A DNA stretch of 64,000 bases from Deltaproteobacteria bacterium (GCA_016177705.1 JACOUT010000002.1:277604-341603); one strand, 5' to 3'. Counted from the first letter of the stretch, positions 24,501-34,285 are shown. Numbers and translations: made by a program. The notes: generated by a model not told the origin, from the letters alone.

Positions 24501-26612
24501 ATGCTCGTATCGACCCTGCTCATCGCCGCCGCCTCGTCGTCACCCGCCCCATCGGAGAGCTGCATGGACAAGCCCGCCCTGGTCGCGCCGGCGGCCACGC
24601 CCCTGCCACCGCGTCTCGTCGACGACGCCGTGCGGCAACTGGTCGCCAAGCACGGCGCGACGCACAAGGCGCGCATCGAGCAGGGCGTGGCACAGGTGGC
24701 ATCGTTGTGGCGGGCCAGCGACGGCGATCTGGCGGCCTTCTGCCTCGAGCACTTCACCGCCGACGCGGCCGCGCGCGATCGGCTGTTCGCGCGCTTCGAG
24801 ACCGCGCTCGAGCAGACCGACGGACACTTCCTCGAGATCGGCCGCGAGCTGCGCCGCGCCAGCGAGGTCGACGTCGGCCCGCAACTGCCCGTCGATCAGC
24901 TCTTCGCCGGCTTCGAGGCGAGCGCGCACCTGCTCGACGACCTGTTCACGTCCAAGATCGCGTTCGTGGCGCTGCTCAACTTCCCGCTGTCGACGCTCGA
25001 TCAGCGCCTCGCCGTCGGCACCAAGTGGTCGCGGCTGCAGTGGGCGCAGGCGCGGCTGACGGGGCGCTTCGCACGCCGCGTGCCGGCCGACGTGCTGCGC
25101 CGCGCCGCCGAGGTGCAGGCCAAGGCCGACCAGTACATCGCCGACTACAACCTGTGGATGCACCACGTGCTCGACGAGCGCGGCCAGCGCGTGTTCCCGT
25201 CGGGCAAGCGGCTGATCTCGCACTGGAACCTGCGCGACGAGCTGAAGGCCCAGTACGCGGCGGGCGCCGACGGCAGCAATCGCCAGCGCGTCATCGTGCG
25301 GCTGATGGAGCGCATCGTCACCCAGACCATCCCGCTCGTCGTCATCAACAACCCGCGCGTCGACTACGACCCGTTCAGCAACCGGGTGAAGGCGGCGCCG
25401 CCCGACACCGTCGAGCAGGACGCACCGGCGCCGTCGGTGGTCGCGCTCGACGAGGGGCCGGAGCCGAGCACGCGCTACGCCCACCTGCTGGCGCAGTTCC
25501 AGGCGGCGCGCGCACAAGACCCGTACTCGCCCACCATGCCGAACGCGATCCAGCGTTCCTTCGAGCTCGGCCGTGAGCTGCCCGAGGCGCGCGTCGCTCG
25601 GCTGTTCCACGATGTGCTGGAGTCGCCGCTCGTCGCCCAGGTAGCCGCCGAGGTCGAGCGCCGCTTGGGGCGCCCGCTCGAGCCGCAGGACCTCTGGTAC
25701 GACGGCTTCAAGGCGCGCTCGGCCATCCCCGAGGCGAGCCTCGACGAGCGCACCCGCAAGAAGTACCCGACGGCCGACGCCTATCGGCACGACATGCCGC
25801 GCCTGCTGGTCGGGCTCGGCTTCACCAAGGACAAGGCGCGCTTCCTGGCCGAGCACATCCTGGTCGACCCCTCGCGCGGCGCCGGTCACGCCATGCAGGC
25901 GGCGCGCCGCGGCGACTTCCCCCGTCTGCGCACGCGCGTCGAGCCGGGCGGCATGAACTACAAGGGTTACAACATCGCGGTCCACGAGATGGGCCACAAC
26001 GTCGAGCAGGTGTTCTCCCTCTACGGCGTCGACCACACGCTGCTCGCGGGCGTGCCCAACAGCGCCTTCACCGAGGCGCTCGCCTTCGTCTTCCAAGCGC
26101 GCGACCTCGAGCTGCTCGGCGAGAAGCCCAAGGACGCCGCCGCCGCCCGGCGCGAGGCGACGCTGGCCGACTTCTGGGCCACGTGGGAGATCGCGGGCGT
26201 GGCGCTGGTCGATGTGGCGGTGTGGCACTGGCTGTACGACCACCCCACGGCGACGCCGGAGCAACTGCGCGACGCCACCGTCGCCATCGCCAGCGACATC
26301 TGGGCGCGCCACTACCAACCGGTGCTCGGCAAGGCGCCGTCGCCGCTGCTCGGCATCTACTCGCACATGGTCGAGTACCCGCTCTACCTCACGGACTACC
26401 CGCTCGGGCACCTGATCGCGCTGCAGATCGAGGAGCAGCTCGAGCGCGCCGCCAAGCAGGGCAAGCGTTTCGGCGACGAGGTCGAGCGCATGGCCACCAT
26501 CGGCAACATCGCGCCCGATCTCTGGATGACGCAGGCGGCGGGCGGGCCGGTCTCGGCCGAGCCGCTGTTGCGCGCGACCGAGCGCGCGCTCGCGGCGCTA
26601 CCACCCCGCTGA
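24501..26612 (+). CDS. exported zinc metallopeptidase (gluzincin, M2/M3-like)
   Basis: 703 residues. The N-terminus (MLVSTLLIAAASSSPAPSESC) may be a signal peptide, or a lipoprotein signal with Cys21. The zinc site is H495-E-M-G-H499, with Glu525 in SAFTEALAF as the third ligand 26 residues later, the spacing of M2/M3 gluzincins. The HEMGHN context and mostly helical build also suit this clan. It does not match the classic ACE-type motif seen in the other peptidase of this window, nor typical thimet oligopeptidases, so the exact family is open. Substrate is probably a peptide. It diverges from the PBP gene. Confidence 0.75.
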   Translation: MLVSTLLIAAASSSPAPSESCMDKPALVAPAATPLPPRLVDDAVRQLVAKHGATHKARIEQGVAQVASLWRASDGDLAAFCLEHFTADAAARDRLFARFETALEQTDGHFLEIGRELRRASEVDVGPQLPVDQLFAGFEASAHLLDDLFTSKIAFVALLNFPLSTLDQRLAVGTKWSRLQWAQARLTGRFARRVPADVLRRAAEVQAKADQYIADYNLWMHHVLDERGQRVFPSGKRLISHWNLRDELKAQYAAGADGSNRQRVIVRLMERIVTQTIPLVVINNPRVDYDPFSNRVKAAPPDTVEQDAPAPSVVALDEGPEPSTRYAHLLAQFQAARAQDPYSPTMPNAIQRSFELGRELPEARVARLFHDVLESPLVAQVAAEVERRLGRPLEPQDLWYDGFKARSAIPEASLDERTRKKYPTADAYRHDMPRLLVGLGFTKDKARFLAEHILVDPSRGAGHAMQAARRGDFPRLRTRVEPGGMNYKGYNIAVHEMGHNVEQVFSLYGVDHTLLAGVPNSAFTEALAFVFQARDLELLGEKPKDAAAARREATLADFWATWEIAGVALVDVAVWHWLYDHPTATPEQLRDATVAIASDIWARHYQPVLGKAPSPLLGIYSHMVEYPLYLTDYPLGHLIALQIEEQLERAAKQGKRFGDEVERMATIGNIAPDLWMTQAAGGPVSAEPLLRATERALAALPPR

Positions 26613-26628
26613 CGCTACCGAGGACGAG

Positions 26629-27843
26629 TCAGTGCCGGCTGGCGCGCGGACCCTTGGGTCCGCCGCGGCTCTCGAGATCTTGCAAGCGACGCGCATACGC
26701 ACGCAGCGCGTCGTTCGGCGTCAACGTGCGTGGCAGGCGCTCGGTCGACGGCATGCCGCCCGGCTGCACACTCTCGGGGATGGTGGCCGCGGGCTCGACC
26801 AGCTCGTCCTCGAGCAAGAGCGCAGACGCCGGCCGCTCGGGGGCGGTGCGCCCGCCGTCGACGACGGCGGCGACCTCGGCGACCCCGGTGGTCTGCAAGC
26901 GCGCCTCCGCAAAGAACATCTCCTTGGCGCGCATCACCGCCTCTTGCGAGGTCTCGCGGCGTTGATCGGGTTCGGGGCCGATGGCGGCGATCACCGCTCG
27001 CCGCCCCTCGTCGGCGACGTCGCGCCCGGCGGCGAGCTGCTTTTCGAGCATGGCGAACAGCGCGGCCGCGTCACGCGCGCGCGCGGGGCGCGCCAGCGGG
27101 TCCATGCGCAACAGCTGAGCGACGCCGCGCACCACCGCCGGTTCGGCGCGCTCGCTCGGCTCGATCTCCATGATCTTGCCCGACACGATCTTGCCGACGG
27201 CCGCCGCCATCGGGCCGCGCGTCGCCTCGCGGCCGAGCAGCGCCTCGAACAGCACGACGCCGAGCGACCACAGGTCGCTGCGCACCGAGTGCGGACCGCT
27301 GGCGAACAGCTCGGGCGCCAGGTAGCGCAGCGTGCCGCGCACCGCGCCCGACTCGGTACGCTCGGCGCGCGACTCGAGCGAGCGCGCGATGCCGAGGTCG
27401 ATCAGGCGCGCAGCGCCGTCGTAGCCGAGCAGCACGTTGCCGGGGGTGACGTCGCGGTGAAGCATCTGGAGCGGGCGGCCGTTCTCATCGACGGCCTCGT
27501 GCAAGGCATCGAGCGCCTCGGCGATCTGGCGGCCGATGCGGCACACCACAGCGGGCGGCAGCGCGCCACGGCGGCGCAGATCGAACAGCGAGGCCCCGGG
27601 CACGTAGGCGGTCACGAGCGCGGGTCGACCCGCGTGCTCGATCAGGTCGAGCGTCTCGACGATGTTCGGGTGGATCAAGCGCATGCCCACCCTGGCCTCG
27701 TCGCGCAGGCGCTCGTCGTCTTCCCTGGCGTGGGCGGTCTTGATGACGACGCGGGCGCCGCGCGGCGCGCGCGCGAGCAAGAGCTGGCCCATCCCGCCGG
27801 AGCCAAGCTCGCCGATCACCTCGTACCGGCCTGCAAACAGCAT
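26629..27843 (-). CDS. Hanks-type serine/threonine protein kinase
   Basis: 404 residues from the ATG that gives MLFAGRYEVIGELG; upstream in-frame codons are rejected. The kinase motifs are complete: glycine loop GSGGMG (14-19), Lys35 (VIK), catalytic HRDVTPGN (Asp131), and DLG (149-151), a common bacterial replacement of DFG, then APE (176-178). The kinase domain spans about residues 7-270. The rest (270-404) is a low-homology tail with no transmembrane helix, so the kinase is soluble. Such kinases are abundant in myxobacteria. Targets are unknown. Its neighbours do not suggest a partner. Confidence 0.92.
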   Translation of the reverse strand: MLFAGRYEVIGELGSGGMGQLLLARAPRGARVVIKTAHAREDDERLRDEARVGMRLIHPNIVETLDLIEHAGRPALVTAYVPGASLFDLRRRGALPPAVVCRIGRQIAEALDALHEAVDENGRPLQMLHRDVTPGNVLLGYDGAARLIDLGIARSLESRAERTESGAVRGTLRYLAPELFASGPHSVRSDLWSLGVVLFEALLGREATRGPMAAAVGKIVSGKIMEIEPSERAEPAVVRGVAQLLRMDPLARPARARDAAALFAMLEKQLAAGRDVADEGRRAVIAAIGPEPDQRRETSQEAVMRAKEMFFAEARLQTTGVAEVAAVVDGGRTAPERPASALLLEDELVEPAATIPESVQPGGMPSTERLPRTLTPNDALRAYARRLQDLESRGGPKGPRASRH

Positions 27844-28029
27844 GCGCACCCAGGCTAGCCGGCCTTGCGACCGAGCGCCCGATTGAGACACCGGCCGCGG
27901 CGTTGCGGGCCATCACAGTGCTCACGGGGCGGTGCCAGCGGCGCCGCAGGTGGCTCGAGCCCAGCCCTGCAGTCGCGTCCGCGGTCCCGCGAAGGGGGCT
28001 GGCACCGTGGCGCGATTCGCACCGCCGCT

Positions 28030-28046
28030 GCGGCGATTTTCGCCGC
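28030..28046. promoter_or_regulatory. small GC-rich hairpin upstream of a Cys-rich lipoprotein gene
   Basis: GCGGCGA and TCGCCGC form 7-bp arms around TTT, 49 bases upstream of the ATG at 28095. In this GC-rich DNA such a hairpin is not very unlikely by chance. The rest of the 251-base gap between the kinase and lipoprotein genes shows no other repeat or promoter I would defend. Confidence 0.25.
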
Positions 28047-28094
28047 GCGCAATCCAGCTTTGACGTCGACGAGCGGTGAGCGTAGCCGTCGTGC

Positions 28095-29618
28095 ATGCGC
28101 GACACCCGACACCGCCTCGCACCGCTCACCACGCCGCTTCGCCGCGTCTCCCGAGCGGCGCTCGGCGCGCTGCTGCTTGCGACGTTCTGCGGCTGTGCCG
28201 ACGAGCTGATCGCGCCCGTCGAGGGCAGCGTCGAGGTCGAGGTGCGCAACGTGCGCGCCGAGACCAAGATCGTCAGCCTGGTGCTGTCGCCCGAGGGACG
28301 CGCGCCGCTCACCTCCGAGCCCGCGGCGGAGCTGCCCGCGACCATCCACCGCTTCGAAGCCGTCGGTGTCGGGCTCGCGAGCGTGCGCTGTCAGACGCTG
28401 GCGCTCGATCGCACGCTGCTCGACCAGCTCACTGTCTACCCGGTAGCCGTGGTCGCGCACGATCTGACCCACGTGGTCATCGATTTCGCGACCGGAGAGG
28501 TGGTGGTTGAGCCTCCACCGGACGACACCCCCGGCGTCTGCCTGGACCAGACCGGCGCGCCCGACCCGGAGCGCGACGTGCTGTGCGGCACCTGCACCGA
28601 GCCCGCCGGTGCCATCGTGGCCGTGGCCGACGACGACGACTGCGGCGTCATCTCCTGCGACGGCCTCGACGCCTTCCGCCTCGAGGGCGACAACACAGCC
28701 GCCGGCAGCTCGCAGTGCTTCTTCGACGACTACGCGCCCGTCACCTCCGCGCGCTGCGCCAGCGTCGCCGTCTGCAGGCCTGCCAACGATCCGCAGACCT
28801 GCGGCGCGCCGACGACGAGCCTGACGCTCGAGGCAGGGCTGTGCCGGACCATCGCGGGGTGCGTCGGCGCCGGGCCACCCTCGGTGGTGACCGCGGTCGA
28901 CGGCACGCCCTGCGGGGGCACGCGCGTGTGCCAGGGCGGCGAGTGCGTCGACGTCGCCGATCCGCCGCCGCCGCCGCCCCCCACGGTGGGCTGCGCCGAC
29001 GGCGCCCGCGAAGGCTTCCTCGATCAAGCGACCTGGCCCTCCATCGCGGGCTGCGAGGGCGCCTTCTCGGTGGCGGGTGTGACGCGCGCCGGCCTCGCAC
29101 CCGCTTGCGCGCGCGCCGCGGGTGACGACGGCGCCAGCGCGGAGGGCACCGGCTGCAGCGCCGCCGACCTGTGCATGGAGGGCTGGCACGTGTGCAACGG
29201 CAAGACGGAGGTCGCGGCCAAGGCTCAGGGCGGCTGCGGCGGCGCCGTGCCCACCGGCACGCCCGACAAGATGCTGTTCTTCGCGGTCGCGCAGCACTCG
29301 AGCAACGGCAGCGTCTGCGACGACGCCAGCACCGGCGACAACGAGCTGTTCGGCTGCGGCAACCTCGGCACCCAGCTCTCGGCCGACAAGAACTGCGGCC
29401 CGCTCACCCGCGTGCTCGCCAGCACGCAGCCCGATCGCTGCGGCTTCAACGAGGCGGAACCGCCGAACGGCCCCTGGCTGTGTCAGGGTGGCAGCGAGAG
29501 CCACCTGCACGAGGGCGGCATCGTGACCAAGGTGGGATGCCCGAACACATCGTGCAGCTACGACGGCAACCCAATCAGCAGCGCCCGCAAGGGTGGCGTG
29601 CTGTGCTGTCGGGATTGA
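28095..29618 (+). CDS. Cys-rich secreted lipoprotein, 507 aa
   Basis: An ATG start and lipoprotein signal (ALGALLLATFCGC) indicate export. The N-terminal part to about residue 140 is beta-rich (VEVEVRNVRAETKIVSLVLSPEG). The middle is Cys-rich (CLDQTG, CGTCTEP, CRPAND). After a Pro-rich linker, a second domain (about 300-507) begins GCADGAREGFLDQATWPSIAGC and has paired cysteines to the end (CSYDG, VLCCRD). This second domain recalls repeated domains of large myxobacterial secreted proteins, an impression only, and I know of no assigned function. About 30 cysteines imply many disulfides outside the cytoplasm. It diverges from the Ser/Thr kinase gene. Confidence 0.72.
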   Translation: MRDTRHRLAPLTTPLRRVSRAALGALLLATFCGCADELIAPVEGSVEVEVRNVRAETKIVSLVLSPEGRAPLTSEPAAELPATIHRFEAVGVGLASVRCQTLALDRTLLDQLTVYPVAVVAHDLTHVVIDFATGEVVVEPPPDDTPGVCLDQTGAPDPERDVLCGTCTEPAGAIVAVADDDDCGVISCDGLDAFRLEGDNTAAGSSQCFFDDYAPVTSARCASVAVCRPANDPQTCGAPTTSLTLEAGLCRTIAGCVGAGPPSVVTAVDGTPCGGTRVCQGGECVDVADPPPPPPPTVGCADGAREGFLDQATWPSIAGCEGAFSVAGVTRAGLAPACARAAGDDGASAEGTGCSAADLCMEGWHVCNGKTEVAAKAQGGCGGAVPTGTPDKMLFFAVAQHSSNGSVCDDASTGDNELFGCGNLGTQLSADKNCGPLTRVLASTQPDRCGFNEAEPPNGPWLCQGGSESHLHEGGIVTKVGCPNTSCSYDGNPISSARKGGVLCCRD

Positions 29619-29713
29619 CCACGGTCCAGCTTGGGCCAGGTTGGCGGCGCCGAACCGCCGTAGAACGACCGGACGGGCTACAGCCTGAGCAGTCGATGCC
29701 GATGTAGAGCACA

Positions 29714-30436
29714 ATGACCCTGTTCGGGCCCTCCGACGACGTGGACGCAGCGCAGCAAGCCTCCCTCTCGGCCTTTGACCCCGACCGCGCCATTGGTGCG
29801 GCTGGGATCGCACGCACCTTTCGGCGTCTGCGCGTCGTCATGTCCTTGCTGGTGGCGCTGCTCATCGGGCGGCAGGTGCACAGCGCCTGGCAAGCCCTCG
29901 GTGACACCTATCGCGCGCACGCCGCAGAAGGCACCGCGGGCCGAGTGGCCGATCTCGTGGTTCTCTCGGGCCGCGAGCGCGGGCTCTTCTCGTTGGCGGC
30001 CGTGCAGCCGCAGGACGACCAGGGCGCGGTGGCGGCCGAGCAGCTGCGCGCCGACATCGACCGCTCCCTGGCGAGGACGCTGGGTGACGCTCGCGCCGTC
30101 GCCGCCACTACGGGGAGGTTGGCGCTTGGTCGGGCGATCGACGAAGTCGAGGCGTCCCGCGGGCGGGTGGCGACGGCCCGCGCCGCGGTCACTAGCGCGC
30201 CGTCGGGCGAGGCCCGGACCGCCGCCGCCCGCCAGTTCATCGACGCCAAGACCAGCTTCAACGAGGGGCTGCTCGCGTTGCACGCCGAGCTGCTCGGCGC
30301 GGAGTCACCGCTGTCGACGCCGCTGCGCGACCTCGCGCGCGTGCGCGAGGCGACGATCGAGGCCGCCGAGCACGCCGGACAGGAGCGGGCCATCATCGCG
30401 GTCGAGCTCGCCCCGCGCCGAGCGCGTCGCGCCTGA
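29714..30436 (+). CDS. N-terminal sensor part of a split sensor histidine kinase (frameshift)
   Basis: 240 residues ending at TGA 30434-30436. A transmembrane helix (about 40-56, VVMSLLVALLIG) is followed by a helical sensor region with VVLSGRERGLFSLAAVQ, resembling nitrate/nitrite-sensing (NIT) or chemoreceptor-type four-helix domains. The kinase core continues in the next frame. Removing one C from the CCCC run at 30411-30414 joins both into one protein of 676 residues. So this is either a sequencing error, a disabled gene, or a two-part product. See the linked kinase-core entry. Confidence 0.7.
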   Translation: MTLFGPSDDVDAAQQASLSAFDPDRAIGAAGIARTFRRLRVVMSLLVALLIGRQVHSAWQALGDTYRAHAAEGTAGRVADLVVLSGRERGLFSLAAVQPQDDQGAVAAEQLRADIDRSLARTLGDARAVAATTGRLALGRAIDEVEASRGRVATARAAVTSAPSGEARTAAARQFIDAKTSFNEGLLALHAELLGAESPLSTPLRDLARVREATIEAAEHAGQERAIIAVELAPRRARRA

Positions 30437-30440
30437 GGTA

Positions 30441-31745
30441 ATGCGGGACCTCGAGCGGCGGCGCGGCTTCGTCGAGCACCGCCTCGCCGACCTCGGCGGC
30501 CTCATCCGAGGGTCGGCGTCGCCGCCCGACGAGCTGGCCGCGGCCATCGCCCGCATGCGCGACCTCTACTTCGGCGAAATCGAACTGACGCGCTCGCAGG
30601 CCTTCCGCTGCATGCTGACGGACGAGCCGTGCTCGCTGACCGTGGCTGAGTGGTTCGAACGAGCCACCACCGGTGTCGACGCGGTTATCGCGGTCAACCA
30701 CGTCGCCTCACGGCAAGCCAACCGCGAGATCGAGCGCATGCGGAGCCGACAGCGGCTGGCGTTCGCGGGTACCGCGGCCGCCGGCGCCCTGGCGTTCGCG
30801 TTGATCGCGGTCGCCGGTGCCTTCGTGCGGCGCCGCGTCATCGGCCGCCTGGAGCAGCTGCGCGACGCCGCGCTCACCGTCGCCAGCGGCGCGCTCGAGC
30901 GGCCCGTCGTGCTGTCGGGCGCCGACGAGCTCGGCGCGGCGGCGAGCGCGGTCGAACAGATGCGCACCACGCTGCACCGCCAGAACGCCGAACAGCGCGA
31001 GCTGATCGCACGGCTCACCGACACGCAGGCGCAGCTGATCCAGCAGGAGCGGCTGGCCTCCATCGGTCAGCTCGCGGGCGGCGTGGCGCACGAGATCAAC
31101 AACCCGCTCGCCGTCCTGCTCGGCAACAGTGCCCACTTGGTCGAGGTGCTGGAGGACGCCGGGCAAAGCGCGCCTTTCGATCGAAGGGAGACGCTCGACG
31201 CGCTGCGCGAGATGCAGCGCGCCGCCGAGCGGACGCGCGACATCGTCCGCGGCCTGCGCGACTTCGCGGGGAGCGGCGCCGCGGACGAGCGCGGCATCGA
31301 CGACCTCGACCGTGCCGTGGGCGACCTGTTGTCGACGCTGGCGGCCGGCATCCCGAGCGGCGTGCGGGTCGCTCACTCGCTCGCAGCGCCGGTGAGCGTC
31401 GCCATGGGACGCAGCGAGCTTGCACAAGTGCTGCAGCGGCTGTTGGACAACGCGCGGGAGGCCTGCGGCGGGACCGGCACCATCAGCGTCGCCACGGTGA
31501 TCGACGGCACCAGCGTCGTGTTGACCATCGCCGACGATGGCCGCGGCATTCCGCCCGAGCTGCTGCCAAAAGTGACCGAGCCCTTCTTCACGACCAAGCC
31601 GGTGGGCGCCGGCACCGGGCTCGGTTTGGCGGTGTGCGTTGGCCTGGTGCGCGCGGCGGGCGGCACGCTGACCATCGACAGCGCGCCCGGCAAGGGCACG
31701 ACCGTCACCGTGACGCTGCCAATCGTGACGGCGTCACGCGGGTGA
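30441..31745 (+). CDS. histidine kinase core of the frameshifted sensor (HAMP-HisKA-HATPase)
   Basis: From an ATG (the frame stays open upstream). Residues 1-105 continue the helical sensor, 106-128 are a transmembrane helix, 130-183 a HAMP-like linker, then HisKA with His217 (GGVAHEINNP) and HATPase with N-box (LLDNAREA), DDGRGIP and GTGLGL motifs. All kinase motifs are intact. No response regulator is adjacent. If translation starts at 30441 it would keep one membrane helix but lose the first one and half of the sensor. Its 3' end overlaps the convergent secernin gene by 12 bases. Confidence 0.8.
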   Translation: MRDLERRRGFVEHRLADLGGLIRGSASPPDELAAAIARMRDLYFGEIELTRSQAFRCMLTDEPCSLTVAEWFERATTGVDAVIAVNHVASRQANREIERMRSRQRLAFAGTAAAGALAFALIAVAGAFVRRRVIGRLEQLRDAALTVASGALERPVVLSGADELGAAASAVEQMRTTLHRQNAEQRELIARLTDTQAQLIQQERLASIGQLAGGVAHEINNPLAVLLGNSAHLVEVLEDAGQSAPFDRRETLDALREMQRAAERTRDIVRGLRDFAGSGAADERGIDDLDRAVGDLLSTLAAGIPSGVRVAHSLAAPVSVAMGRSELAQVLQRLLDNAREACGGTGTISVATVIDGTSVVLTIADDGRGIPPELLPKVTEPFFTTKPVGAGTGLGLAVCVGLVRAAGGTLTIDSAPGKGTTVTVTLPIVTASRG

Positions 31746-32990
31746 TTGCCGATCGAGGCGCTCCGTGCGGCGCCAGAACCAGCGCTGCCCGATCGAGCGG
31801 GATTCGCGCCCGACGCGCTCGATCTCGCTCAGCCACTCGGGCAACGCGGCGCGATGGCGCTCCCAGCAGGTGCCGTCGTCGCTGATAGCGGCTTCGAGCT
31901 CGGCGGCGCGGCGCTGCACCAGCGGCGCGCGCTCCGACCACGACACCAGCGCCGCGCGGTGCACGCGTTCGTGCCGCCACCAAAGGCTGTCGGGATCAGG
32001 GCGGCCAGATGGGGCCGGGCCACTGTCGAGCAGATGACCGCTCGCGATCGGGATGGGCTTGAAGATCGACAAGCACGGGCTCGAGGTGCCCGTGGCCCAC
32101 GCGCGGGGCGTGGCGCCCAAGTGAGCGATCAGCGAGCCGGTCGTCTGGCCCGACGTACGTGTGGGCAACGGCGACGCGTGCGCGCAGGGCATGCGCATAA
32201 CGAACCCGTCGGCAGGGTCCTGCCCCGCGTGGTCGCGGAGCACGGCGCTCAGGACGTCGAGCGTTAGCGCGCCGGCCGCCGCCATCACGCCCGCCGCGGT
32301 GCACGCGCGGCGCCCGGCCGCGCCCGCGAGCCTGGAGGTCAGGCGATCCGAGAAACAGCGCGCGAAGTCGAGGTCCTCGCGCGCCTTGCACCAGCCGCGC
32401 GCACGCGCCAGCTCGACGGCCTCGTCGTCGACCAGGTCGAGCTCGGCGCCGAGCGTCAGCGCGTTCGAGATCGAGCGAACCGCCGGTGCGCGCGCCGCCG
32501 CCCACAGCGAGCCCGCGGTCTCGAGCACCCAGGCCTCGGTCGGGTCCGCGATCAGGAACGACGACGCGTAAGCGAAGCCAAGCTTCCTGTAGCCCATGCG
32601 ACCGCCCTGCCCGTGCTGCTTGAGCAGGCGCGCGATCACGTCGACCGCCTCGCGCGCGCTCGCGGCGCGCTCGAGCGCGAGGCGCACCAGGTCCATGCCG
32701 GTCAGGCCGCGCTCGAGCAGCGGCAGCTTGGTGAACACCGCCTCATTGCCGACGGCGACGCCGCGCTCGTTGACGCCCATCTCGGCGCCCCACATCCAGA
32801 ACGGACGCGAGAGGGCGACCTCGAAGGTCTCGGGCACGTCGTCGATCTCGAGATGCGTGCAGCGGACCCGGCCGCCGCGGCGCGCGCGCGGCAGGTGCTC
32901 GATCATCTGCGCCTCGCCGGGCTCGCGGTCGCTGTTCTTGGCGAGCCACCACGAACCGTCGGCCGCCTTGCCGACAACGGTGTCACACAT
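31734..32990 (-). CDS. secernin/C69-family dipeptidase-like protein
   Basis: 418 residues beginning MCDTVV: Cys2 becomes the N-terminal nucleophile after Met removal, as in C69 peptidases and secernins. GSWWLAKNSDREPGEAQMIEHLPR is the next conserved region (KNSDR), and GVNERGVAVGNEAV follows. The Ntn-hydrolase fold is expected over the length. C69 members cleave dipeptides; secernins have uncertain activity. There is no signal peptide, so it is cytosolic. It could degrade peptides brought in by transport systems. The start is 3 bases downstream of the preceding lipoprotein's stop, suggesting one transcript. Confidence 0.85.
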   Translation of the reverse strand: MCDTVVGKAADGSWWLAKNSDREPGEAQMIEHLPRARRGGRVRCTHLEIDDVPETFEVALSRPFWMWGAEMGVNERGVAVGNEAVFTKLPLLERGLTGMDLVRLALERAASAREAVDVIARLLKQHGQGGRMGYRKLGFAYASSFLIADPTEAWVLETAGSLWAAARAPAVRSISNALTLGAELDLVDDEAVELARARGWCKAREDLDFARCFSDRLTSRLAGAAGRRACTAAGVMAAAGALTLDVLSAVLRDHAGQDPADGFVMRMPCAHASPLPTRTSGQTTGSLIAHLGATPRAWATGTSSPCLSIFKPIPIASGHLLDSGPAPSGRPDPDSLWWRHERVHRAALVSWSERAPLVQRRAAELEAAISDDGTCWERHRAALPEWLSEIERVGRESRSIGQRWFWRRTERLDRQSPA

Positions 32991-32993
32991 GCC

Positions 32994-34238
32994 TCACCCC
33001 CCGCTGGTGCTGACGTCGACGATGCTGAAGCTGGCGGGCTCGATCACCGCGGTCAGCGTCGCGCCCGCGTTGGCGCAGCTCATGGTCACCGTCGCGGGCA
33101 GCTCGCCCGGCGCGAACGGCTGCCACGCGAAGGCGCAGTCGCGGGTCTGGATGTCGTGATCGACGAGGAACTGCTGTGAGGGCGGGTCGCCCCAGACAAC
33201 GCGGTAACTGCCCAGGCGCAACGCCGTGGTGTTGCGCGCGCGCAACAGCACCCAGGTGACGTGCGCATCGTCGCTCGGGTACGCCGCCGCGTAGCGACCT
33301 GCCACCAGCAGGCCCGGCTGCTCGCCCACGCTTGTTGCGGCGTCGCCGAAGGCCGCCAGCGCCTCCACCAGGGCGGCGTCACGCAGCGCCGGTGCGGCGC
33401 GCCCGACCCGCACGAGCAGTGCTGCGTCCGCGTCGTCGAGCACGACGTCGAGATCGAGAAAGATCGCGGTCTCGCTCGAGCCGCCCGCGCCGAGCGCGCA
33501 GTCGGCGTTGGTGGGGAGCACGCAGTCGACGAACATGCCCGGCCAAGCGCAGGTGACGCGCGCGGCCCGATCGGGCGGCACCACCGCGACGACCGTGTCG
33601 TCCGGCCAGAGCGAGGTAGCGGGCGCGCAGTCGGTCACGCTTTGTGGCGCCGCCTCGGCGCCGAGCGCGGCGAGCCATGGTCGCACCACCTCGTCGACGT
33701 CGGGGCTCCTCGCGTCCCAGCCGACGATGACGGTGTTGCGCCGCGGGTCGAGGCGCGGCTCCTCCCGGTGCGTCGCGGCCGCGGTCGCCAGCGGCAGGGT
33801 GTCGAGCGGCCGCAGCGCCAACGGCAGGGCGACGTAGTCGCCGACATCGAGATCATCGGGCAGCGCGTCGAGGTCGCGCGCCGCCGCGCGCGTGGCGGCG
33901 TCGTAGCAAATGCCGTCGACGCAGGCGTCGGCGTCGCCGCAGCCGCAGCCGGCGCAGTCGTAGCTCGGCGGCGCTGCGTCCTGCGCGCAACGCAGCGGGC
34001 TGTCCTCGAGGCAATTGCCTGCCGCCCAGGCGCATGTTTCCTGCCACGGCATGAGACACGCGGGCGACCCGTCGTCGGCCAAAGCGAGGCAGGATCCACG
34101 ATCGCACGGCACGTCGAGGCAGCAACTTGCCGCGTCCTCGCCGGGATCGACCCGGCCGTCGCCACACACGGGCGTGCTCGGCGGCGGACACGCGGTCGCC
34201 GCCAGCGCGGCGACGAGCAACAGGACGATGCGAAGCAA
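32994..34238 (-). CDS. predicted lipoprotein with Cys-rich N-terminal region, 414 aa
   Basis: The signal ends [11 protein letters not shown] (Cys17). Residues 22-110 hold many cysteines, starting [11 protein letters not shown], a pattern common at the N-termini of myxobacterial secreted proteins (CGDG-x-x-DPGE), and [16 protein letters not shown]. The remaining 300 residues are Ala/Asp-rich with no recognised domain. Probably an envelope or secreted lipoprotein of unknown role. It shares the strand with the C69 gene downstream and diverges from the DUF255 gene across 47 bases. Confidence 0.7.
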   Translation of the reverse strand: MLRIVLLLVAALAATACPPPSTPVCGDGRVDPGEDAASCCLDVPCDRGSCLALADDGSPACLMPWQETCAWAAGNCLEDSPLRCAQDAAPPSYDCAGCGCGDADACVDGICYDAATRAAARDLDALPDDLDVGDYVALPLALRPLDTLPLATAAATHREEPRLDPRRNTVIVGWDARSPDVDEVVRPWLAALGAEAAPQSVTDCAPATSLWPDDTVVAVVPPDRAARVTCAWPGMFVDCVLPTNADCALGAGGSSETAIFLDLDVVLDDADAALLVRVGRAAPALRDAALVEALAAFGDAATSVGEQPGLLVAGRYAAAYPSDDAHVTWVLLRARNTTALRLGSYRVVWGDPPSQQFLVDHDIQTRDCAFAWQPFAPGELPATVTMSCANAGATLTAVIEPASFSIVDVSTSGG

Positions 34239-34285
34239 GTTGCGGCCTCCCGGCGCGGGGCAGTGGCAGATGGTACTGCCTGCCC

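Noticed and set aside
30434..30443. Reading TGAGGTAATG as a deliberate stop/restart site between sensor and kinase
   Set aside because: The AGG is too close to the ATG for a normal ribosome site, and deleting one C upstream makes a single coherent protein, so a frameshift is the simpler reading.
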